64,000 nucleotides of DNA, taken from positions 2,728,001 to 2,792,000 of the forward strand of contig JAJTUP010000002.1 in the NCBI GenBank assembly GCA_021399435.1. Reading direction: 5' to 3'. Below are positions 22,938 through 36,274 of this stretch, piece by piece (the first letter of the stretch is position 1; the number at the start of each line of letters is the position of its first letter). The position numbers and the translations under genes are program-made. The notes under the pieces were generated by a model that was given only the letters and a program-made list of their open reading frames with translations, had not been told where the DNA came from and made no database searches. This DNA is from Diaporthe sp. PMI_573 (Eukaryota; Ascomycota; Sordariomycetes; Diaporthales; Diaporthaceae).

Positions 22938-25900
22938 TTTGTTGTTGTTGTTGGAGCTGGTGGTCTTGGAGGTTGGGCTGAAAGATGTAAAGACTTCTGA
23001 TGTGGGAATCCTTCTTGGACTTGAGCGTCTGCTGTAGTGGATATTGTGTTTGTGGTGCATTGGAAAGATGAGGGGCAAATGGACGCTGTGGGGGACGGCA
23101 AGGTGCTGATTATATATTCGGATTGCTTGATCCTGTTGACGTGTGTTTTACCTTGCTTCGTTGGGTTCTTTCATCATCGGCCACCGAGGTGTTGGTGCGC
23201 CAATGCACACGTGCGGTGATGCCATTCCGGAGTGATGTCAGCGCGATTGTAGATCTGGCCCAGGCCAGATCAGCAGCCGGGGTGAGTGCTGCGCTGTTGC
23301 TGTTCTGCTCATCGCAACAAGCGGTCGCTTGTGAGACAGATGCCTATTGGAGAATCAAGCTTGTTGCTCTGCTGAGAAAGTCGTCTAATCTTAGTGTACA
23401 CAAAGAAGCGCTAGGTGATTTCCTCCTTGACGGAGGCTGAGAATCAGGTTTTCCACCCTGTGGCTTGCGACGTCATAGCCGCGGTGGCTCGCAGACGGTG
23501 TAATACGTGATTGGGCAGATGAGCAGGTTAATGTGGGCCGAGGACCCAGGACCCCTAAGGCTGGAATGCACCAAGGGTCAGAAGTGTGGCTGTTGATGTC
23601 ACCCTTTTTCTCCCCCGTTCTATTCATTCCCTGTTTGAGACGGGTGTTCACACACGCCCTATCCGCTTCCAGCGATGTGAACGCATCGAGGGGATCGATG
23701 GCAGCGCGTGATGGACGGTCCGGCATCCGGTGAATGAGGACAGGAGCGTGTCCGCCGTCTTGATATGACGGAACGAAGTTCCAACGTGGTGACCGCGGTT
23801 CCAAGGTTGTGCTGACGCTTGCGTGCCTGCGTAACAAAGCTCTTGGCTTGCCATCACAACGATCAAGTGGCTCAGGTCGGGATTCTTCATCAACCTTGGT
23901 TACGTCTGAGACCGCCGAGAATTCCTTTCCTTAGAAGTTGGCCCACGGGACATGTTTCTCCCTGCTAGACCACTGATTAACGTATATGCTGGTGACGACA
24001 CGTACGTGACGCTTTTCTGCGCGCATAGGCACCCAGCGACCATAATCTCGGTTTGCCGAAGGACAAGCAGGCTTGGGAACCGTTCTCGGATCAAAGCTTA
24101 TTCCGGCCTTCTTCCATGCTTGTTTCGGCCGGTGCGGGATTGAACCTTTTCCGTTTCCAATTTCTCTTGGAACGAAATACCAAGATGCCAATAAACTTGG
24201 CTGATTGATTGAATCACTTACTTGGCGGTACCCAACTCATTGCTTCGCCGGCGATGTTGTCTCCGAGCTCCGCTCCAAGAGTTAAGTCCTGTCGTATGTA
24301 GGGAAATAGGGACCGAATGGTCTTGGTACTCACTGAATCATTCCAAGAAGACATCTAGTGTTGCAAGAAACCCACAAGCCCACAAGCTTCGGTCTTCAAT
24401 CTCCGATCTTAGCATTGGTGGAACAGTGGCCATGGCGAGTGGGGCTTTAAGGCTGACGAACCTTATATGTACACAATGAGGCCGCAGGAAGCCTCAATCA
24501 AAATTCCATGGCGCACATCCCGACTTTGGTGTGGTGCGGTACTGTGAGTCTCGGTACCACAGTGTGTCAACCAGAAGTTGCGGCGGCGTGGGCCATGGAA
24601 CCAGATCCGGGACGGCCCCACCTGCTGCCCCTGGATCCGTTGAAGTCGACAAAAACAATCGGGTCTGGCATTCTCCCTGCGATGTTGCCCAAGTCAATCT
24701 GGCACCAAACGTGTCTCGAGCACATCTTTAAAGTCCCCGCCTCATCAAATCTGGGGGACGCATGACAGCAACCCCCTATTTTGGTACAAAGACCTAAAGC
24801 AGAGGCTTGAAACTTGCTTACGCCTGGGCGCAACTCTGATTCAGCACCTCGGATGTCATCGTCAACCAGTCCCAAGCAACCTTTTATTCGCACCAGCACC
24901 AGACCACTCAGGCGGCCAGGTAGCAGGGGAATGCCAGCTCGGTACACAGGATGGCAGCCTTTCCCCAACCGTGGGGCCGTCGTACCCATTGGATCCCACA
25001 ACCAGAGATCAACCCAGGCACAGGGTGTCGGTGGCCTCGGGATCTGCAAAGTGACAGCCTCAAACCATCATCATGCCCTTTTCAACATGTAAAACGAGGC
25101 AGACAGGGAAATACAAGACTCAGCCCTATGCAACGCCGTGAGGCCCGTAGAATTGCCAAACACCCTGCTTTGACAGCCCCTGACAGGGTAGTATTTTTTT
25201 CTTTCTTTTTTTCTTTTCTTCTTTTTTCATCACTACGTTCCTCGAAGTGCTGTGTCGATATTGCATCCTTCCGCGCCAATGCTGCGGGTAGAGTGGCCAG
25301 CCCCGGGCGAACTCTCGTTCCCACCTCGCTCCCGGGAGATCAATGGTGCCAAACTATATCTCTAACCCACGGACCCTCTCGTAGATCAAAAATTTACCAA
25401 TGGCCGAAGGTCCAGATCCGCGGTCCCGGGGGGCGCACCATCCCGCGACCAAGAGCCCCAACAGCCGTCCTGACTCGCTGCGCGCGCGGGAAGAGGCCTG
25501 CTTCGGGCGTTGCTTGGCTTCGACGACTCATCATGCATACACGGAACCCACGGCTCTTTCGTCCCAAGTCGGTAGCCCTTGCCAGCAAGCCCGACATGGC
25601 AGTGTTGAGGGGGGTACGTCGCGCTTGACCGGTGGGACCAGAGATATGTTTAGATGTTGCAGCCATCCTTGGCGAGGGTGGTCCGCTGGTGCTGCACCAG
25701 GTCGAGCCTTTTACCAGGCGAAGCCCAAAAGTCAAGTCGTGATCCTGCATACCCGGCCTTGGCTCTCCTTACTAGCCGAACTAAGCGGGACAAGCCCCGG
25801 GGTGTTGGATGTGCGCGCAGTGCGGTGGATATTGCCCGCAGGGCAACACGAGAGCGATGGGCCCCTTGGTGTTGTGCAGGACTGGTCGGATCGGAATGGA

Positions 25901-26151
25901 GAGTCATGAGCCATATGTTCTTGGGACACCTCTACGTGGCGCGGGACTCCGTTTTACCCTTCCAACTACCCGAACCTGTGGCTGAATAACTGAAAACCAC
26001 CAGACGTCGGAACATGCATGCTGGACAACAGACCCGGGCCGAACTTCACATCCATCACCCCGACAGCCTAGACCTTCGAGCCGTTCCCGATGTCCTCCAG
26101 CTGGTTTGAGTGAGTCAAAGGGTTGACGCAGTTCCCAAGGCGACCGGAACG
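22938..26151. other. Long intergenic region without supported genes
   Basis: Over 3 kb lies between the small basic protein and the rhodopsin-domain gene. Open frames of 60-225 codons occur on both strands (for example 24951-25628 plus, 24567-25049 minus) but overlap one another, have biased GC-driven composition and no motif. Base composition is not strikingly AT-rich, so this is not an obvious repeat relic. A T-rich tract sits at about 25194-25227. Confidence 0.5.
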
Positions 26152-27897
26152 ATGCCGACGAATACGGAAGACATCGTGCAAAAGGCGGCCCAAGCCAGGT
26201 CGTTTACGCAGGATGGGTTTATATTTCTGGGAATCGGCATCGCTGTCACACTCCTTCGGACATACGCCAGGTGGGACCAGGCTGGGTTCAAGAGATTCCA
26301 GGCAGACGATTATCTGGTGTGGCTTGCGCTTGTGAGTTGGTTGCCGAGCGAGAAAGTCTAGTCGCCGGAATACATGGACACCGTGGCTAACGGCACTGCT
26401 TGTCAAAAGATGCTGTATAGCGGAGAGACGGCCAGCAACTACCTGTTTGTCGAATTCAGCCAAGGACTTGCCAACAATGACATGACAGACGCCGAGAGAG
26501 CAGCTCTGGACCCCAATAGCGCGGAATTCACCCAGAGGTGAGTGAGCCGAGCAGGAAAATGTCCTCACGAGAAAGACGGATACTGAGAGATGGCAACAGA
26601 GACAGAGGATCAAAGGCGAATTTTGCTTCTTGGCCACAATACGCATTGATCATGTGGTCTCTCAAGGCTGCGATGTGCATCTACTACTTACGCCTCATGG
26701 TGAGATCCTGTTGCGAGCGTGTGCCCCTTCTCAGCAGTCTGCTCCTTCCAGACAGCGAAAAAGAGCTGGAGGCTGACATTTGCCCAGGAAAGATCAAAAT
26801 ATCGCAATAGAATCTTTGTTGGATTTGGTATGATCGGCGTGACCTTCGGCATCGTCATAATAGTCATCTTCGTCTCGTGTACCCCGATCACGAAATGGTG
26901 GCAGATATACCCCGACCCAGGACGTGAGTGTGCCAGAATGTCAGAATGGGCGGCGCGGATTAGACACGAACAACTAACTAACGGGCTCGTTCTTGTACAC
27001 CTACAGCACTCTGCTACTCAGTATCGTCCCCAGCTATTTTATGGACCTTTATGGCATGCAATATCATCACGGATCTCTACATCATTTGGCTCCCAATGCC
27101 TATGCTTTTCAAGTCGACACTCCCCATGGCCACCAAGATTGCTCTAGCGACCCTCTTTGGTTGCGGCATATTCGTCACCATCGCGGGTATATTGCGGGTG
27201 ACGTACATCGTCTACGTAGGTCGCCCTGAAACCTTGGTCTCCCATAACAAGTCCTGCATGACTGACATACCGGTCACAGTCCCCCCACGACCTCCACCAC
27301 ATCAGCTTCTGGGCCGTTCGTGAAACATTCGTCGGCATCGTAACGACAAACCTACCTTGCATCTTCGTGCTGGTGAGGCGGTGGCTTTCGCCCTTCTTCA
27401 GCTTCTTCCGGACGGGCAGCTTCAGCAGCGGCGGCAAGACGAAGCTCTCGCGGCCAAAGAGCGTGTGGGCGGGCCAGAACCACGCGGCGCACGGTACCAC
27501 TACGCACAAGTCCTCCTCGGCTTCGGCTTCGGTTTCGGCTTCGGCGGCGGGGCGCGAGACTCAGGGCTTCCAGATGGGCCGGATGGGCACGTTCGCCATG
27601 GCAGAGGGGAACAGCAGCCAGGAGCGCATTGTACAAAACTTTCCGGATGAAGGCGAGGGTGGCTTCGGCAGCAGGTTAGGCCGAAAGGTTTCTATGAAGA
27701 GGATGAAAAGCACCAAGGACCCCAAGCCAGTCGAGCACGTGGTCGAGCTTGAGGGTATACAAAAGATGGTCGATATCACGATCGTGGAGGAGCGCAGGCC
27801 AGCAGCGACGTATAACAATGCGGATGAGGAGGCGGGCCGGACCACCCGGTCGTTTGACTTCCCCGAGCCGCGTGGAGAAGTGTATGATAGGCGGTGA
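26152..27897 (+). CDS. Fungal rhodopsin-domain integral membrane protein
   Basis: Six exons are inferred: 26152-26331, 26410-26537, 26606-26699, 26788-26923, 27007-27215 and 27280-27897, giving 454 residues. The first 290 residues contain about seven hydrophobic helices with marks of the Fung_rhodopsin (PTH11/SAT4-related) family: FKRFQADDYLVWLAL, LIMWSLKAAMCIYYLRLM, IFVGFGMIGVTFG, FVSCTPITKWW, CNIITDLYIIWLPMPML, GILRVTYIVY and WAVRETFVGIVTTNLPCIF. These proteins are often called GPCR-like, but the ligand and signalling role are unknown. The 160-residue tail is cytoplasmic in type, with a Ser/Ala repeat encoded by TCGGCT hexamers. The exon 3 acceptor could be 26599 instead of 26605, adding two residues. 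The exon 4 acceptor was placed after TTTGCCCAG because it gives LRLMERSKYRNRIFVGFG and has a CTGAC branch site. Confidence 0.85.
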
Positions 27898-28216
27898 GGT
27901 GCGCTGGTTTGCTGTGCTTCTGATGTCTAAAGCTTGGGACAGAACCAAGGCGGCTGTAATATGTGAGATACCCAACAAAATAGAGCTTATGCCTCGGCAC
28001 TTGTGTACTGTTCCAACATGGATTTATCTGTGGCCGTGCAGATCTACGGACCCCATAACGCCTGCATCATGCTGGATCAGAAGAGAATTGCTTCATTATT
28101 TGGGGGGCAATTTCCTGGCTCTCAGGTAAGTCGAGTCATCGTATGGACTTCCGCAGGCCGAACTTTACCCAAAGACAACTCACAAAGACAAGGAAAGGCG
28201 GAAGACCGGGTTCCTC
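27898..28216. other. Short convergent intergenic region
   Basis: These 319 bp between the rhodopsin-domain gene and the phosphatase gene presumably hold both 3' UTRs and terminators. No other feature was seen. Confidence 0.5.
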
Positions 28217-29350
28217 CTATCCAGGAGCTTCGTTCAGATTTTTCTTGATAGTCACCAAGTCCTTCTCTGAAAACCCCAGTACCTTGGTCGCATACCCTTC
28301 GAACCCCCCGTACTCCCTCCCGACAGCCTTGGTGAACGCGTCCCAGCAAGCACCCTTCAGGCTGACCAGATTATAGAATCCAGGAACCTCGTCGAAGGAC
28401 CCCGAGCCGTCGTCGCCGCCCTCAGGGCTCCTACTATATTTCGTGGCAAATGCGAGGAGGTGTTCGCGCGCAACCTCGGTGCCGATCCGCGAAAGTAGGA
28501 AGTCCGTCTGCACCGTCTCGGCGTCATACCCAGCCAGCGTCTCCAGTAAGCCTGCTAGCACGCCCGTGCGATCTCTGCCGGCTGTGCCCAGGACAGCAAG
28601 CCACTCTGGTCAACAAAAGAGACCTGCCACACCGACTCCTGGCCCTGGGGAGGGGAGACTGGCCCGGAAAGTAAATCACTCACCCGTGCAGTGGAACAAG
28701 ATCGCCTCGCCCGGCTGATCCCTCACGCTGGCCAGCACCTCCCGGAAGCTGCCGCGGTACTTGTCCAGGACGTCCATGTACATGTGAACATAGCCCTTCT
28801 CCCCCTCTGGTACGTGTTAGTCACCTGCTACGGATCCTAAAGTGATGCGTTCTGGAACATTCCAAAACACGACGGAGGAGGATCCGTGACAGGAGAAGAA
28901 CTGGTGCTTACCGCCCTCGGCAAACAAGTCTACGTTTAGCATTGGGTTGTCCTCGGCGCCATTGACCCCATCGCCGAGCCACACGCCCTCGACGCCCTCG
29001 ACGGCCGGGTCCGGGGCCTTCGTGTGCTCCTCGCGCGAGCGGAGATCGAAGATGCGCTTGACCCCCAGCGTATCACGCAGCACCCCCTGGCCGTCGGCCG
29101 ACCGCGCCAGGGCCTCGAGGCCTCCGGTGCGGAAGATGAAGCCGGGGCGGATCGCACCTCGGGCGCGTGCTCCATCTCCGCCTCCACCTCCCTCCTCTTC
29201 AGGAGGGGGAAGGAGAAGGCCCAGGTCCCTCGTGTTAAAGGTGCCTGGGACTACCACGAAGGGCGGGGTCTGCAGCGCTGCCAGGAGGACTGAGGCCGGG
29301 ATCGGGTCGCGGACGTCTGTCTCTGCTAGGGCCCGGAGGGCGGCGGCCAT
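28217..29350 (-). CDS. PTP-like tyrosine/serine phosphatase (Tyr_phosphatase3 family)
   Basis: Three exons are inferred: 29350-28912, 28806-28684 and 28581-28217, giving 308 residues. The catalytic P-loop HCTAGRDRTG has Cys186 and Arg192 and is split by intron 2 (28683-28582), so it is complete only after splicing. Upstream are family blocks FVVVPGTFNTRDLG, IRPGFIFRTGGLEALA and KRIFDLRSREEH, and downstream GVLAGLLETLAGYD. Members of PF13350 hydrolyse phosphotyrosine or phosphoinositides and are probably cytosolic here, as no signal peptide is seen. Both introns are phase 1. A poly-Glu/Gly insertion (PPPEEEGGGGGDG) lies in the N-terminal domain. Substrate is unknown. The gene is convergent with the rhodopsin-domain gene. 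Confidence 0.92.
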
Positions 29351-30017
29351 GTCGTCCCGGTCTTGGCGTGTTGGTGGTCAGTCCGTGGCGTGGATGCTCT
29401 GTTTCGCGGTGTTGGGTGGATAGTGCGAGGATAAAGGGTCACACCACATGCGTACTGTGTCACAAAGCCCCTGGCCACGTCTTTCCTGGCTTCGTTTGTG
29501 CGTCGCCCGGGTCTTGCTGTCCGGCTGTCAGCTTTTAGGAGAGTAAAGACGAATGAGGTGAGGAGGGGGCAGGGTGTCAGCACGGCTCGGTGCCTAATAA
29601 GGTGGGCTAGCCGCACTCCGTCCCCGCCGTTGGGACCTTGATGGACACCTGCACATCATACATGACGACTCACCTCTCCCGTTCCATTTCTGGAGGTATC
29701 GAAATTCCAGACTTCGTCATCTCACCACGACCAGCAATGTCCGCGTCCCAATCCGTTCCCCACCCGTGGAAGCTACCGGCTGGGTGAGTGATGATTTTCC
29801 TTCCCTGTGATACTCTGCATGTCTTGCTCTTGTCGCTCGTCTGATGCCTCGAAATCTGTGAGTCCTTCACGTTATACGCGGCAGTTCAGTCGGGTGCTTG
29901 GATGGACCAGAGCTGTATTTTTTATTTTTTTTTGAACATATCCTCCTCTAGAATCTATTACCAGCCTTCTCACATCGCCCCATTCTGGAGTCATCCCCCA
30001 AAACTGATGCAGCCATC
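29351..30017. other. Intergenic region
   Basis: This is the upstream region of the phosphatase gene and the 3' side of the alcohol dehydrogenase gene. It includes a T-rich run at about 29918-29934. No gene is supported. Confidence 0.5.
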
Positions 30018-31167
30018 TCAGTGCTTGCCATAGTTCTCGTTGACCAGCACATATCTGAACCTCGCCTTACCCGCCTCCATGTCGACAACGGTCTGATTCG
30101 CCTCCTTCAGCGGCCTGGCCTGGATCCAAGGCTTGATCTTCTTGTCCGCCGCAAGCTGGAGCATCTCTGAGATCTCGCTCGGGCTGCCGATCCCGCTGCC
30201 ACCGATCTTGATGCCGTTGCCGAGGAGCGTGAACGCGTTGATGGGCGGCAGGTTGCCGCCGTCGGGGGCGCCGACCTGGATGAGGGTGCCCCTGGTCTTG
30301 AGGAGGCCGAGGTAATCGGTCAGGGGCATGCTGGCGCTCGACACTGTCGAGATGATCAGGTCCAGGGTGCGCTTGTTCTTGGTCTCCCAGCCCTTGTCCT
30401 CGGCCGTGGCGATGTAAGCGTCGGCCCCGAGCGCCATAACGTCGCCCTTCTTGTCGGATTTGCGGCTGATGCCGACTACCTTGTCCGCGCCCAAGGCCTT
30501 TGCGAAGAGCACTGCGAAGTGGCCCAGCCTGCCCACGCCGACCACGCCTACTGTCTTGCCTGGCCCGCAGCCATTCTTCTTGAGAGGGCTGTACACTGTG
30601 ATGCCGCCGCACAGCATCGGCGCTGCGTCGGCGCTGTCAAGACCATCTGGGATCGGGATCACGAAGTGACCGTTGGTCCTGTTATAATCCGCATAGCCAC
30701 CGTACGACTTGCCTTCGCCGTTGGGGTAGACCGAGCCGTAGGTGGCCGTCATCTCGTTGGCACAGTAACTCTGATTGTGGCTGGTGCAGTCGGGGCAGGT
30801 TGACTGCAGACATGATCGGGCCTGAGCGCCCACACCCACGCGGTCGCCTGGCTTGATGTGCGAGACATTCTTGCCAACACGGACAGCAGTTCCGACGATC
30901 TCGTGGCCTACGACGCAAGCTGGTAGACGGCATGTCAGCAAGAGACTACAACATGGACGGAGACATGTGTCTGAGCTCACGATAAGGAGTTGGTCCCCAA
31001 CCGGACTTGAGCGTGTGCAAGTCGGAACCGCACACGCCGCAGTGGGAGATTTCAATGTCGACATCGTCCTCGCTCCATTTCTTGGGCTCGAAGGCGCCCC
31101 ACTCCATCTTGCCCTGGATGGACTCCTCGTCCTTGCCGAGCCAGCCCTCGAACTTTGGTGCGGCCAT
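30018..31167 (-). CDS. NADP-type zinc alcohol dehydrogenase (cinnamyl-alcohol dehydrogenase/ADH6-like)
   Basis: Two exons, 31167-30981 and 30919-30018, encode 362 residues. The enzyme belongs to the medium-chain dehydrogenases that interconvert aldehydes and alcohols in the cytosol. Catalytic zinc ligands are seen in SHCGVCGSDLHTL and in CVVGHEIVG, and the structural zinc cysteines in CLQSTCPDCTSHNQSYC. The Rossmann motif is VGVVGVGRLGHFA. The downstream VVGISRKSDKKGD carries Ser-Arg-Lys in the position that favours NADPH in the ADH6/CAD subgroup. The 61-nt intron (30980-30920) is phase 1 and lies inside the Pro codon of TPYPCVVGHE. Natural substrate is unknown; the family acts broadly on aromatic and aliphatic aldehydes. 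Confidence 0.95.
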
Positions 31168-32545
31168 GATGTTGTGCGTGGCCTGGTGTGAGATGGGAGA
31201 AGACAGTGCGCGGCGTCGAGCGGGTTGAGCTCAATGGGTATTAGGGTGAGCGTTGGTGGTGCAGGTGTGTTGTGAGAATCGAGGTCGTTGTTCTTTGATT
31301 GATCTTTGATCGATTGATCTGTGCATTCCACGCTGAACACTGAGGATGAGGGCGACTTGGCTTTTTATGTTTGGCCTGCCCTCGCTATCGTCCCGTCGCC
31401 ATATCGACATTCACCTCGAGCTGTCCCTGTCAGTGACGTACGGCACCCGACGAGCTTCGGCCCATTAGTAGCCACCGCTCAGACACAGGGAGACCACCGC
31501 TGGGTCCTGCCCAGACAAGATCCCCGGTGCTATTCCGGACGGACCAGGAGGCAGGGCAGAACATTATGGAAGCGGCCGCTTCGTCCGTCGACGGCCCGGC
31601 GTTTAGACCACCGCCCGAACCTGGAATTCAATTTCCGTATTATGTCCACGCATTCATTGATCTGTTTGAGGCTCTCTCCACTCCGAGGCATCTCATCGCG
31701 CAACCTCGCACTGCCTGCCCCCAGAAAACTGCGCAGACTGACGCCCCTGAAGGCCCTCAGGATATGGGCAATTATTAAGCCGAGGGTGCATCCATGTTGG
31801 GGCTGCGGATGACACGGCTCAGGTCAAGTTTTCCAATTGGTTCGAGCCTCGACGTCGCCGTCGCCGGAATGAGTCAAGGAAATGCCTTGGAAGGTTTTGC
31901 GGTGCCACAGAACCACGCAGAAGCAGGATAAGAACGCCTAACGCCGATGTTTAAATCCTAACCCCAAAGTCTAGGTGGGGAGCCACTGGGCCCAGGGCCT
32001 CGGCTCCAGGTGGTTTGGGCCTAGGACGCTACGGGCGGCCTATACACAGTACTTCAGACGAGTGCATTGTTCTTCTCGAGATGGTTGATTGGACAGCCTC
32101 TATCCACTCGGATAAACGTTTTGCACGACTTTCACCGCATGCTTCAGTGTGCCAACTATAAACGGTAAATTGTATTCCCAAGTATGTTTTGACAGCCGAG
32201 CAAGGGTTCGTCCAGGATGGGAACAACAGTTGAGGAGCAGGACACTCAACAGCCGGCTATGCAGCCACGAGACCAGCCACTTTACCTCGCTGCGAATACG
32301 GAAGAGAATAGAAGAGGTAACGGACTTGACTCGGTAACATTTTGCAGAGGCTGGTATCAAATCAAGTTTCAACAAGTCACGACTCCCTCGGGAACATGCT
32401 TTCGTTCCGCCTGCTCGTCAAAGTCTGCCCATCAAGCTCACTAGGTCCATGATTATGTCTGTGACTGACGTCGAGGTCAAGGGCCCTGAGCTCTCTTCGG
32501 ATGGAGGAATAAGGTCAGCAGCAAGAACAGACTTGAGATTTCTGA
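31168..32545. other. Intergenic region
   Basis: About 1.4 kb upstream of the dehydrogenase and downstream of the carboxylesterase. Small open frames on both strands have no recognised features. A short ATCGATTGATCT-type palindromic stretch lies near 31307-31320 in the dehydrogenase promoter. Confidence 0.45.
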
Positions 32546-34857
<2,312 letters not shown>

Positions 34858-36274
34858 GTTGATATTATTATGAGAATTAGAATAAGCCGGCTGGTAATAT
34901 TGCCGTTGGTTTCTGAGGTCTCAGCCTTGACTTTGCTCTGCTTGCCAGAGTGCAGAAGCAGGCCTCTTCCCCTACGGCCCGAAGCCACAGGGGCGCCGCC
35001 AACGTTGCGGCAGGTATATATATGCACACACACACACGACCTGTGATCACATGTCCGATATTCATCCAACCTTTTTACTTCCACATGCCATCTCAATGAA
35101 CCGACTGCGTCATTCTTCTCCGCACACCATGCCGAGCAGGCCCATCTGAACAAGGGGGAGAGATCATGGTTCGCTACCACCTACTCCGTACCGGGAACGA
35201 GGCGAGGAAGCCATCTGAACATCGCAGCCGACCAGCCTGCCAGCCACCTAACTACTCCGTGCCGATTCGACCGCAGAGGACAGCCCACATCTACCGGACC
35301 GAGACTTCACAAGCCAAAAAGTGAAAGGGGCCGATCACCTGGGAGACGGAACGGGGCCAGCCTATATAGCCCAGCACATTCCATCACCCCTGTCCCCTTG
35401 TTAGTTGTGAGTTGGGAATGCATCCCGCCGCATGAGTTCCCCTTTTGGCGACAGGATGACAGGAAAACCCGTTGACCGCGGGAGCTGCCGCCAGCGGGAC
35501 CAGGCCTCGAAAGCCAAGGGTGCCATGGCCAGCAATGCGGGGGCACCAGGCCTTTTGACAGGTTTGGCACGCCGCGGGATCATCGTCTGAACTTCTCAGC
35601 TTTGACAGGGCGAGGATGTATATCCGTGACCGTTGGGTCGGCAAATCATCATCATTATCACCCTGCCAGTCGCATACTAATAGCCCTCATGTCCCCTCTT
35701 TCACTATGGGAGTCCGATGCGAATGCCAAGCCCGACAGCATAGGGAGTGTCACGGGATGGACCAAATTCAATTGGACAGTTCATTTTATCTGGACTATTG
35801 CCATATATTTCTCGGGGTATCGTGTGCTGATTCCCACGGCATTCCGAAAAGGGCACCAACTATTGGCTGAACTATGAAATTCCTTGCGCTGAGAGAAGTG
35901 GTGAAAGGACAATAGGCTGAAAAGATGAGGTATCCCTGAGCAGTAATAATGCATTCCGCTGATTCAGACCGGCGCCTATCCATGCCATTAGATAAAACGC
36001 CTCCAATATCCAACTCCGTTCTTTCACCTAGTCAGTCTAAACAGGACTGACCACCATAAGGTTTGCCCGGGATGCCCACATATCACCCATTATAATAAGA
36101 AACAAGCAGGCCAAGTTGAATCAAACGTTCAACACAATACCGACGTCCAGACAACGCGGTACACAACATGTTTTGATTCGTACGACTTTCGTCAAGTCAC
36201 ATCACCGATAAAGCATCCCCGCAAGCAAGACCAGGGTCCCCAACGTTGACAAATGCCGTGACGTCCGACGAGCT
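34858..36274. other. Intergenic region upstream of the carboxylesterase
   Basis: This contains the esterase promoter, with a TATATATATG and an adjoining CA dinucleotide run at about 35019-35038, some 170 bp from the start codon. The rest is the 3' side of the forkhead regulator gene. Short open frames have no support. Confidence 0.5.

Noticed and set aside
24567..25628. Overlapping 160- and 225-codon open frames on opposite strands
   Set aside because: They have no recognisable motif, no splice-consistent neighbours and mutually exclusive frames; probably chance in GC-balanced intergenic DNA.
26700..26787. Earlier acceptor after CTTCCAG (26751) in the rhodopsin-domain gene
   Set aside because: It is also in frame but inserts a 12-residue segment that breaks the expected LRLM-ER...GFG continuity, and the downstream CAG has a better branch site.
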